Of a DNA stretch of 10,364 nucleotides, positions 1 through 5,990 are shown piece by piece. The stretch comes from an uncultured bacterium (GTDB lineage: Bacteria > Actinomycetota > UBA4738 > HRBIN12), in NCBI GenBank assembly GCA_937881155.1, contig CALGFI010000124.1:1-10364 (forward strand), in the 5' to 3' direction. Below the pieces are notes generated by a model. That model was not told the origin of the DNA and did not search any database. It saw only the letters and a list, made by a program, of their open reading frames with translations. The position numbers were made by a program, and so were the translations under genes. How positions within the stretch are numbered: the stretch's first letter is position 1; the number at the start of each line of letters is the position of its first letter.

Positions 1-528
1 ATCGACGACGCGGTGGCGAACACCGTCGTCGCGCAGCTGTTGTTCCTGGACTCGGTCGAACCCGGACGCGACATCGCGCTCTACGTGAACAGCCCCGGAG
101 GAGCGTCGACGGCGTTGTTCGCGATCTACGACACGATGCAGTTCCTGAAGTCCGATGTCGCGACGTACTGCGTGGGCCAGGCCGCGTCAGCGGCCGCCGT
201 CATCCTGGCCACCGGCACCGCTGGCAAACGGTTCGCGCTCCCGAACTCGCGCGTACTGCTCCACCAGCCGCACGGCGCGCTCGAGGGACAGTCAGCAGAT
301 ATCGAGATCCATGCGAAGGAGTTCGCTCGTCAGCGCCGGCGGGTCGAGGAGATCCTTGCGGAGCACACCGGGCAGCCGATCCAGAAGATCCATGAGGACA
401 CCGAGCGTGACTTCATCCTCGGCCCTCAGGAAGCAAGGGAGTACGGGGTCGTGGACACGGTGGTCGCTCGACGGACGATCGCTTCCCTCCCCGACCGCCC
501 GCGGATAACGCTTAGCCCGTCGGGATGA
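1..528 (+). CDS. clpP: ATP-dependent Clp protease proteolytic subunit ClpP, 5' end missing
   Basis: Serine peptidase subunit that forms the barrel degrading proteins unfolded by ClpX or ClpC in the cytoplasm. The frame is open from base 1, so the gene starts outside the window; 175 residues are visible. The catalytic triad is intact: Ser63 in GQAASAAA, His88 in LLHQPHG and Asp137 in DTERDF, counted from the first visible codon. The Ser-to-His and Ser-to-Asp spacings (25 and 74) equal those of E. coli ClpP S97, H122 and D171, so only about 34 residues of the mature protein are missing. The oligomerisation region and handle helix (GQSADIEIHAKE) are normal. The 3' end overlaps the convergent LysM gene by 17 bases. 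ClpXP is known to clear LexA fragments in other bacteria, so the position near lexA may be meaningful, but it could also be chance. Whether this is the main ClpP or a paralogue cannot be told here. Confidence 0.95.
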   Translation: MDDAVANTVVAQLLFLDSVEPGRDIALYVNSPGGASTALFAIYDTMQFLKSDVATYCVGQAASAAAVILATGTAGKRFALPNSRVLLHQPHGALEGQSADIEIHAKEFARQRRRVEEILAEHTGQPIQKIHEDTERDFILGPQEAREYGVVDTVVARRTIASLPDRPRITLSPSG

Positions 529-796
529 CGATCGTCTGTCCGGGGGCGAGCGTGGTTGGGTCGATCGCGTTCGCCGACGAGATCGCGTCGACGAGCGGGC
601 GTGGATCCTCCGACGGCGCCATCTCGACGGCGATGGACCAGAGCGTGTCGCCCGGCTGAACAACGTAACGGCTGCGTGCCACGGCTTCGACGTCCTGGCG
701 ACCGATGGAGTCGCCGAGCACGGGCCCCCACGCGACCGCGACGGCGACGACGGCGAGCGTCGCGGCCACTCGGCGGCGAACACGTGTTCGAGTCAC
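512..796 (-). CDS. Small membrane-anchored LysM protein, likely SOS-induced YneA/ChiZ-like division inhibitor
   Basis: A 94-residue protein read from GTG at 796. It has a basic N-terminus (TRTRVRRR), one hydrophobic segment at about residues 10-28 that would serve as membrane anchor or uncleaved signal, and one LysM domain at about 43-92 (YVVQPGDTLWSIA to LAPGQTIVIP) that would bind peptidoglycan outside the membrane. There is no catalytic domain. Length and layout match B. subtilis YneA (about 105 residues), the SOS-induced division suppressor encoded divergently from lexA. M. tuberculosis ChiZ and C. glutamicum DivS occupy the same position. The function here is inferred from architecture, position and two LexA-type operators upstream. 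GTG 796 is preferred because it lies 6 bases after a TACCGT -10 box, which suggests a leaderless message. The in-frame ATG at 847 sits inside an operator and upstream of this promoter. The gene overlaps the clpP end by 17 bases. Confidence 0.82.
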   Translation of the reverse strand: MTRTRVRRRVAATLAVVAVAVAWGPVLGDSIGRQDVEAVARSRYVVQPGDTLWSIAVEMAPSEDPRPLVDAISSANAIDPTTLAPGQTIVIPTG

Positions 797-802
797 GGCA
801 CC

Positions 803-831
803 ACGGTACCGAACGGACGTTCGACGGTCAA
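803..831 (-). promoter_or_regulatory. Promoter of the LysM gene
   Basis: On the minus strand, TTGACC (831-826) is followed by exactly 17 bases and then TACCGT (808-803), a good actinobacterial -35/-10 pair. Transcription would begin about 7 bases later, at or next to the GTG start codon at 796, giving a leaderless mRNA. A LexA-type operator (810-823) fills most of the spacer, so repressor bound there would block RNA polymerase. Confidence 0.6.
810..823. promoter_or_regulatory. LexA operator (SOS box) 1
   Basis: The sequence CGAACGGACGTTCG has perfect inverted arms CGAAC and GTTCG around a 4-base centre, matching the actinobacterial SOS box core CGAAC-N4-GTTCG. It lies between the -35 and -10 of the LysM promoter, where a bound LexA dimer would repress. 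Its centre is 31 bp from that of the second box, about three helical turns, so both dimers would lie on the same DNA face. Confidence 0.8.
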
Positions 832-840
832 GACCCGATC

Positions 841-854
841 CGAACATATGTTTG
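841..854. promoter_or_regulatory. LexA operator (SOS box) 2
   Basis: The sequence CGAACATATGTTTG fits the B. subtilis consensus CGAACRNRYGTTYG at every position. Its right end overlaps the -35 hexamer of the lexA promoter (852-857), and it lies just upstream of the LysM promoter -35. LexA bound here should repress its own gene and may assist repression of the divergent one. Confidence 0.88.
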
Positions 855-880
855 AACGTGTCCTCCCCGGGTGCTACCGT
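852..880 (+). promoter_or_regulatory. Promoter of lexA
   Basis: TTGAAC (852-857), a 17-base spacer and TACCGT (875-880). The -10 hexamer and spacer length are the same as in the divergent LysM promoter. The -35 overlaps SOS box 2. Transcription would start near 887, giving a leader of about 20 bases that contains the ribosome binding site. Confidence 0.6.
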
Positions 881-890
881 CGGCGAGCCT

Positions 891-899
891 AGGAGGAGG
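891..899 (+). promoter_or_regulatory. Ribosome binding site of lexA
   Basis: AGGAGGAGG is a near-ideal Shine-Dalgarno sequence, 7 bases before ATG 907. It decides the start of lexA against the in-frame GTG at 871, which lies just before the -10 box and would be upstream of the transcript. It is the strongest ribosome binding site in the window. Confidence 0.85.
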
Positions 900-906
900 C
901 ACTGAC

Positions 907-1578
907 ATGGATTCGTCAGGTAGCGCCCGTTCGACGCGCCGGGGGCGGATCGAAGAACTCCCCGTCGCCACCGCCCCGCCCACCCCCCGGCAGCAGAGGA
1001 TCCTGGAGTTCATCTCGCAGACCGTTCGTGAGCGCGGCTACCCGCCCACGGTCCGCGAGATCGGGGAGGCCGTGGGTCTGACGTCGTCGTCCAGCGTTCA
1101 CGCGCAGCTCGCAAACCTCGAGCGCCGCGGCCTGCTCCACAAGGACCCGTCCAAGCCCCGCGCGATGGCGCTTTCCGATCAGCCACCGCGCGCCGCGGTC
1201 GTGCCGCTCGTCGGCCGCGTCGCGGCCGGGACGCCGGTCATGGCCGATGAGAACGTGGAGGAGTACCTCCCGCTGCCGATGGGTTTCGTCGGGGGGGCCG
1301 ACCACTTCGCGCTGCGGGTGGCCGGCGATTCGATGATCGACGCCGGGATCCTCGACGGCGACACCGTCGTGATCCGCTCGCAGGAGGCGGCGAACAACGG
1401 TGACATCGTCGCCGTGCTCCTCCCCGGTCCGGCAGAGGACGAGGCGACGATCAAGCGGTTCCGTAAGGAACGAGGCCGGATCCTTCTCGTTCCGGAGAAC
1501 CCGCGGCTCGAGCCGTTCGAGATGGATCCGCTCGGACGGATCCTCGGGGTTGTGGTGGCCGTCCTTCGGAAGCTCTAG
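907..1578 (+). CDS. lexA: SOS regulator LexA, self-cleaving repressor
   Basis: A 223-residue repressor of DNA-damage genes that cleaves itself when stimulated by RecA filaments. A variable, basic N-terminal stretch of about 25 residues precedes the winged-helix DNA-binding domain (about 26-90), with the recognition region TVREIGEAVGLTSSSSVHAQL. The S24 peptidase domain follows. All key residues are present: cleavage site Ala107-Gly108 in GRVAAGTP, nucleophile Ser142 in GDSM, and general base Lys183 in ATIKRF. A Gly/Pro/acidic insertion before the lysine makes the Ser-Lys distance 41 rather than the 37 of E. coli; the residues themselves match family expectation. Start ATG 907 is fixed by the strong ribosome binding site at 891. 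The gene is divergent from the LysM gene and autoregulated through the SOS box at 841-854. Twenty-nine bases later a SIS-domain gene begins on the same strand, probably co-transcribed. Confidence 0.97.
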   Translation: MDSSGSARSTRRGRIEELPVATAPPTPRQQRILEFISQTVRERGYPPTVREIGEAVGLTSSSSVHAQLANLERRGLLHKDPSKPRAMALSDQPPRAAVVPLVGRVAAGTPVMADENVEEYLPLPMGFVGGADHFALRVAGDSMIDAGILDGDTVVIRSQEAANNGDIVAVLLPGPAEDEATIKRFRKERGRILLVPENPRLEPFEMDPLGRILGVVVAVLRKL

Positions 1579-1607
1579 GCTCGTCCGAACGTCGGATCGG
1601 AGATGGC

Positions 1608-2609
1608 ATGCCTGACGTGGACCTTTCCTCGACTGCGCTCGGGCGCCAGATCGCCTCGCAGCCCGACGAGCTCGCTCGCCTGATCGAGCACCCCATGCCC
1701 CACGTCACGGTCGAGCGCTTGCGTCAGGCGCACCGGATCTGGCTCGTGGGAACGGGAACGAGCCAGCACGCGGCCGAGCTCGGAGCCCAGATGCTCCACG
1801 AGGCCGGCCGGGGCGCACAGGCCGTCGGCTCGATGCAGTTCGTGAAATGGGCGCCGCCCGTCGGACCACGGGACGCCGTCATCCTGATCAGTCACAACGC
1901 CGGCACCGAGACCGCGTACGCCGGGGCGACGTGGACGATGGTCATGGACGCCGGGGTCAAGGTCATCCCGATCACCAAGCGCGGCGGCGACATGCCGGAT
2001 GCGATACAGACGGTGGAACGCGAGACGTCGCAGACGTACACGGTCAGCTACACGACCGTGCTGCTGCTTCTCGCGCGCCTGGCTGCGACACTCGGTGCCG
2101 ACAGGTTCGACGACGAGACGCTGGCGCGGGTCCCAGAAGCGGTGCGGGCAGCGATCGCCACCCCCGGGATCGACGACATCGCTCGGCCCGCGCGGCTCCT
2201 CGTGATCGCGGGCGAGGGTCCGTCGGCGGTTACCGCGCGCGAGGGAGCGCTGAAATGCCGGGAGGCGGCCCGGGTCCCCGCCGAGGGGTACGACGTCGAG
2301 TACCTGCTCCACGGGAACGCCGTTCCGCTCGGACCAGACGACCGTCTCGTCATGTTGACGCCGCCGGACACCGACGGGCTCGTCGCGGCGGTAGCACGCG
2401 CCGCGGAGAGGGAGCGCGTTCAGGTCTCCCGCGTCCACGAACCCGCCGACTTGCCTCGGGTCCTCGCCCAGATCCCGCTGGTCACGCGACTCCAGATCCT
2501 CGCGCTCCGCTTCGCCCTCGAGCGCGGCGTGGATCCCGACAAGGTGATCGTCGGCGCGTGGGACGACGAGGCGCTCTGGGCGATCGGCTCGCCCGGCGGT
2601 CGACCGTAG
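1608..2609 (+). CDS. Double SIS-domain protein related to the GlmS isomerase half, atypical active site
   Basis: A 333-residue cytoplasmic protein with two sugar-isomerase (SIS) domains, at about 30-165 and 185-315, resembling the isomerase half of glucosamine-6-phosphate synthase without its glutaminase domain. Seen: GTGTSQHAAELG (48-59), equivalent to GlmS CGTSYHA; a phosphate loop SHNAGTET (95-102), divergent from SQSGET; and GALKCREAARVPAEGYDVEYLLHG (positions 213-236), whose Glu219 and His235 are 16 residues apart like E. coli GlmS E488 and H504. The C-terminus after GVDPDKV does not carry the PRxLxKSVTVE tail that supplies the ring-opening lysine of GlmS. The fold is therefore clear but the reaction is not: an amino-sugar phosphate deaminase or isomerase, an FrlB-like deglycase, or a sugar-phosphate-binding protein are all possible. 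ATG 1608 has GGAG 5 bases upstream. The gene lies 29 bases after lexA and ends 2 bases from the convergent hflX stop. Confidence 0.85.
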   Translation: MPDVDLSSTALGRQIASQPDELARLIEHPMPHVTVERLRQAHRIWLVGTGTSQHAAELGAQMLHEAGRGAQAVGSMQFVKWAPPVGPRDAVILISHNAGTETAYAGATWTMVMDAGVKVIPITKRGGDMPDAIQTVERETSQTYTVSYTTVLLLLARLAATLGADRFDDETLARVPEAVRAAIATPGIDDIARPARLLVIAGEGPSAVTAREGALKCREAARVPAEGYDVEYLLHGNAVPLGPDDRLVMLTPPDTDGLVAAVARAAERERVQVSRVHEPADLPRVLAQIPLVTRLQILALRFALERGVDPDKVIVGAWDDEALWAIGSPGGRP

Positions 2610-2611
2610 CT

Positions 2612-3970
2612 TCACACCAAGTCAGCGGCGCGTTCTACGTCGTCGGGCGAGGTGTCGATTCGGAAGTCCTGAATCGCCGCGAGCGTACGCTCGCCCACGC
2701 GGGCCTGCACGATCGTGCCGTCGTCCCGCGCGAGCTCCGAGACGACCTCCGCATCGCGATACAGCATCGCGGTGACCTCCTCGCGGCCGTAGGGCACGAG
2801 AAGCGTGACCTCGACGGGGAACCGCGGGAGTGCGGCCTCGACTACCTCCATCAGCTCGTCGAGCCCTTCGCCGGTCAGCGCGGAAACCGCCGCCGCCGCC
2901 CCGTCGAGACGGGAAAGCGCCCGTGCGCGCTCGTGTTCGGAGAGCAGATCGACCTTGTTCAGCGCGACGACCTCTCGGATGCGCGAGGCGCCGATCTCGT
3001 GCAGCACCGTTCGAACCGCGTCGATCTGTGAGGGCAGGTCCGGCGACGACGCATCGGCGACGTGCAGGATCAGCGTTGCCCGCGTGACCTCCTCGAGCGT
3101 CGAACGGAACGCCTCGACGAGCTCGTGCGGAAGCTTGCTGACGAAGCCCACCGTGTCGGAGATCGTCGCGGCCCGACCGCTGGGGAGCTCGATCCGGCGA
3201 ACGGTCGGGTCGAGCGTCGCGAACAGCTGGTTCGCGACCAGGACGTCGGAGCGCGTGAGCGCGTTCATCAATGTCGATTTGCCGGCGTTCGTGTACCCGG
3301 CGATCGCGATCTGCGGAACGCCGGAACGTTCACGCCCCGACCGTTTCACGTCGCGCGTTCGCGCCAGATCCTTGAGATCCTTCCGGAGCTTCGAGATTCG
3401 GCGGCGGATGTGCTGGCGGTCGACCTCCAGCTTGGTCTCGCCCGGACCGCGCGTGCCGATGCCGGCGCCGAGGCGGCTCATCGCTTCGCCCCATCCGCGC
3501 AGTCGCGGCAACAGGTAGTTGAGCTGTGCCAGCTCCACCTGCGCCTTGCCCTCGCGACTACGCGCATGCAACGCGAAGATGTCGAGGATCAGCGCGGTAC
3601 GGTCGATCACCTTGACTTTCAGCCGTTCCTCGAGGTTCCGCAGCTGACCTGGCGACAGCTCGTCGTCGAGGATCACGGCTTCGGCGCCTGTTCCGTGGAC
3701 GGCTCGATGGACGTCCTCGAGCTTGCCCTTGCCGATGAAGGTCGCGGGGTTCGGCTCCTGTCGAGTCTGCACCACGCGCGCGACGGTCGTCGCACCGGCG
3801 CTATCGGCCAGCGCGGCGAGCTCGTCGAGGTCTGACTCATCGATCCCGCGGCCGATCCCCACGAGCACGGCCTTCTCGGGAACGCGCGGACGCCACGTCG
3901 CGGCGAGCGGCGACTCGAGCGTCGTCGCCTGATGAACGCCGCGCGCCCTCCCGCGACCGTCGTCGCTCAT
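2612..3970 (-). CDS. hflX: Ribosome-associated GTPase HflX
   Basis: A 452-residue GTPase of the Obg/HflX superfamily that, in studied bacteria, splits stalled or stress-inactivated 70S ribosomes. The N-terminal HflX domain (about 33-215) carries NPATFIGKGKLED and the family signature GAGIGTRGPGETKLEVDR (168-185), followed by a basic coiled linker (189-210). The GTPase domain has G1 GYTNAGKST (225-233), the threonine-containing region before DPTVRR, G3 DTVGF (272-276), G4 NKVD (338-341) and a G5-like SALTGEG. A C-terminal ferredoxin-like domain follows (about 380-452), as in E. coli HflX. ATG 3970 overlaps the stop of the upstream aminotransferase in an ATGA junction, implying translational coupling. 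The open frame continues upstream to 4396, but that part is antisense-like noise over the aminotransferase. It is the last gene of the minus-strand operon; its stop lies 2 bases from the stop of the SIS gene. Confidence 0.96.
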   Translation of the reverse strand: MSDDGRGRARGVHQATTLESPLAATWRPRVPEKAVLVGIGRGIDESDLDELAALADSAGATTVARVVQTRQEPNPATFIGKGKLEDVHRAVHGTGAEAVILDDELSPGQLRNLEERLKVKVIDRTALILDIFALHARSREGKAQVELAQLNYLLPRLRGWGEAMSRLGAGIGTRGPGETKLEVDRQHIRRRISKLRKDLKDLARTRDVKRSGRERSGVPQIAIAGYTNAGKSTLMNALTRSDVLVANQLFATLDPTVRRIELPSGRAATISDTVGFVSKLPHELVEAFRSTLEEVTRATLILHVADASSPDLPSQIDAVRTVLHEIGASRIREVVALNKVDLLSEHERARALSRLDGAAAAVSALTGEGLDELMEVVEAALPRFPVEVTLLVPYGREEVTAMLYRDAEVVSELARDDGTIVQARVGERTLAAIQDFRIDTSPDDVERAADLV

Positions 3971-5121
3971 GACAGCACCGTTGCCATGCGGTCCATCGCC
4001 TCGGACAGCCGGTCGTCGGGAACAGTGAGTGAGAACCGCACGTAGCCCTCGCCGCGCTCGCCGTACCCGTTTCCCGGCGCGACGAACACGCCCGCCCGAT
4101 CGAGAAGCCGGTTCGCGAACGATGTCGAAGTCTCGCCGTCGGGGACAGGCGCCCACACGTAACAGGAGCCGAGAGGCGGCTTGAGCGACCACCCGAGCCC
4201 GTTCAGGGCCTGCACCACCACGTCGCGCCGGCGCTGATACGTCGCGCGGATCTCGTCGAGATGATCCTCCGGCCCCTCGAGCGCCGCGATCGCCGCTCGC
4301 TGCACGGCGGTGAACTGGCCGCTGTCGACGTTCGTCTTGACCACGCCGAGCGCCTTGATCGCATCGGCGGATCCGACCGCCCAGCCGATGCGCCAACCGG
4401 TCATGTTGTACGACTTCGACGTCGAGCCGAACTCGAGCGCCACGTCCTTGGCGCCCGAAACCTGCAACACGGACGGCGCGACGAAGCCGTCGAACGTGAT
4501 CTCGCAGTACGCGGCGTCGTGCAGCAGGAGCAGGTCGTTGTCACGGCAGAACCCGACCGCCTCGCCGAGCGCGTTCAGATCGGCGACCGCCGCGGTCGGG
4601 TTGGCAGGGAACCCCATCCACATCGCCTTCGTTCGATGGCTCACCTTCGCGGTCGACAGATCCGGCAGGAAATCGCGCTCTGCGGGCGTCGACAACGAAA
4701 CCGGCGTTCCGCCGGCGAGCCGCGTCGATACGCCGTACACGGGGTACCCGGGGTCCGGGATCAGTGCCTCGTCGCCAGGGTCGACGTAGGCGAACGCGAT
4801 GTGGGCGATCCCCTCCTTCGAGCCGATCAGGGCCATGACCTCCGTTTCGGGGTCCAGCTCGACGCCGAACCGCCGCGAGTACCACGCGGCGACGGCCCCT
4901 CGGAAGTCCGGCGAGCCGTAGTAGCTCGGGTAGCGATGCGTCGCCGGGTCGGCGATCGCGTCGCGCATCGCATCGACGATGTGGTCGGGCGTGGGCAGGT
5001 CCGGGTCGCCCACGCCGAGCGAGATCACGTCGATGCCTTCCGCACGCTTCGCGGCGAGCTTCCGGTCGAGCTCCGCGAACAGGTACGGTGGGAGCGACTC
5101 GATGCGGCGAGCGACCCTCAC
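3967..5121 (-). CDS. Class I/II PLP aminotransferase, probable LL-diaminopimelate aminotransferase (DapL-like)
   Basis: A 384-residue fold-type I aminotransferase, cytoplasmic. Seen: N-terminal ISLGVGDPDLPTP (33-45), substrate/PLP-region YPSYYGSPDFR (64-74), GSKEGI (100-105), PxNPT asparagine N174, PLP-pyridine aspartate D202 with Y205 (DAAY), and Schiff-base Lys236 in STSKSYNMTGWRIG. The SKxYNMTGWRIG form and the length are typical of LL-diaminopimelate aminotransferases, which convert tetrahydrodipicolinate directly to LL-diaminopimelate using glutamate. The start overlaps the stop of dapF, the enzyme that uses that product, which strongly supports this role. Alternatives are N-succinyl-diaminopimelate aminotransferase (DapC) or a broad aspartate-type transaminase; the sequence alone does not fully separate them. 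Start GTG 5121 forms a GTGA overlap with the dapF stop. A longer frame reaching 5883 is read-through over dapF. The last bases overlap hflX by 4. Confidence 0.85.
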   Translation of the reverse strand: MRVARRIESLPPYLFAELDRKLAAKRAEGIDVISLGVGDPDLPTPDHIVDAMRDAIADPATHRYPSYYGSPDFRGAVAAWYSRRFGVELDPETEVMALIGSKEGIAHIAFAYVDPGDEALIPDPGYPVYGVSTRLAGGTPVSLSTPAERDFLPDLSTAKVSHRTKAMWMGFPANPTAAVADLNALGEAVGFCRDNDLLLLHDAAYCEITFDGFVAPSVLQVSGAKDVALEFGSTSKSYNMTGWRIGWAVGSADAIKALGVVKTNVDSGQFTAVQRAAIAALEGPEDHLDEIRATYQRRRDVVVQALNGLGWSLKPPLGSCYVWAPVPDGETSTSFANRLLDRAGVFVAPGNGYGERGEGYVRFSLTVPDDRLSEAMDRMATVLS

Positions 5122-5990
5122 GCGCGCAGGCCCCGTTCGGCGAGCCACGCGGACGCGATCGTCGCCTCGAACACGAACTCCGCGGGCCCGGTGAGCAGAA
5201 CCTCCACGTCGGTGCGCTCGACGACGAGCGCCCCGCCCGGGAACCGCACGTCCGCACGCGCCCGGACGAGCCCGGCTTCGTTCGCCGCGACGAGCGCCGC
5301 ACACGCGCCTGTTCCGCACGCCATCGTCTCGCCGGAACCGCGTTCCCACACGCGGGCCTTGACGCCGCCGTCGTGAACGGCGATGAACTCCACGTTCGCC
5401 TTCTCCGGGAACCGTGGATCGTTCTCGATGCGTGGTCCGATCGTCCGCACGTCGACTTCGTCGGGATCGTCGTCGACGAACAGCACGAGGTGCGGATTTC
5501 CCATCGACACGGCGCTCGCCTTGAACGTCCTGCCGTCGACCTCGAAGGGCTCGGTCAGGAAGGTGTCGTTTGCCGGTCCCTCCATGGGGATGTCGCCGCG
5601 CGCGAACGCCGGGGGCCCCATCCCGACGGTGACCGATTTCACGCGGCCGTTGTCGATGTCGAGCGACACGTGCTTCGTCCCGTCGCGCGTGCCCACCGTG
5701 AGTTCTGTCGCGTCCGTGAGTCCTCGGTCGATGGCGAAGGCCGCGAGGCAGCGGATGCCGTTGCCGCACATCTCCGCGAGCGAGCCATCGGCGTTGCGGT
5801 AGTCCATGAAGAAGTCGTTGCCTTCCCGATCGCGCGTCACGCGGATCACGCCGTCGCCGCCGACGCCGAGGTGACGGTCGCACAGCGAAGCGACGAGCGC
5901 GGGGTCGAGCGGCCGCGCGTCCTCGAGATCCTCGAGCATGACGAAGTCGTTGCCGGTGCCGTGGTACTTCCAGATCTTCAGCTCATCCAT
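5118..5990 (-). CDS. dapF: Diaminopimelate epimerase DapF
   Basis: A 290-residue cofactor-independent epimerase converting LL- to meso-diaminopimelate, the last step before the peptidoglycan crosslinking residue and lysine. It shows the duplicated DapF fold. The N-terminal half has KYHGTGNDFV (8-17), GVGGDG (42-47) and the first active-site cysteine Cys75 in EMCGNGIRC. The C-terminal half has SMGNPH (162-167), the substrate-binding ERGSGET (216-222) and the second active-site cysteine Cys225 in ACGTGAC. Both acid/base cysteines are present, so it should be active. ATG 5990 is chosen because the conserved protein begins there (MDELKIWKYHG). It overlaps the 3' end of miaA by 8 bases. The frame extends upstream to 6098, but that stretch lies within miaA and has no DapF similarity. 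The next gene is the DapL-like aminotransferase, which would make its substrate. Confidence 0.97.
   Translation of the reverse strand: MDELKIWKYHGTGNDFVMLEDLEDARPLDPALVASLCDRHLGVGGDGVIRVTRDREGNDFFMDYRNADGSLAEMCGNGIRCLAAFAIDRGLTDATELTVGTRDGTKHVSLDIDNGRVKSVTVGMGPPAFARGDIPMEGPANDTFLTEPFEVDGRTFKASAVSMGNPHLVLFVDDDPDEVDVRTIGPRIENDPRFPEKANVEFIAVHDGGVKARVWERGSGETMACGTGACAALVAANEAGLVRARADVRFPGGALVVERTDVEVLLTGPAEFVFEATIASAWLAERGLRA

Noticed and set aside
871..906. GTG 871 as an alternative start of lexA
   Set aside because: It lies before the -10 box of the proposed promoter and has no ribosome binding site, while ATG 907 has AGGAGGAGG at ideal distance.
1584..1596. TCCGA-ACG-TCGGA inverted repeat between lexA and the SIS gene as terminator or operator
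   Set aside because: A 5-bp stem with a 3-base loop and no T-run is too weak, and it does not match the LexA box core CGAAC-N4-GTTCG.
1847..3031. A 394-codon open frame on the plus strand across the SIS and hflX 3' ends
   Set aside because: It is out of frame with the SIS gene and antisense to hflX. Its product is arginine-rich low-complexity protein without domains, as expected of shadow frames in GC-rich DNA.
3971..4396. N-terminal extension of hflX upstream of ATG 3970
   Set aside because: It lies over the aminotransferase in another frame and has no HflX similarity; the ATGA junction at 3970 is the natural start.
4261..5376. A 371-codon plus-strand frame antisense to the aminotransferase and dapF
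   Set aside because: The opposite strand encodes two fully recognisable enzymes with all their active-site residues. The frame's product is Arg/Asp-rich and matches nothing.
5122..5883. N-terminal extension of the aminotransferase
   Set aside because: It overlaps dapF in another frame and is arginine-rich without motifs; the family start is near GTG 5121.
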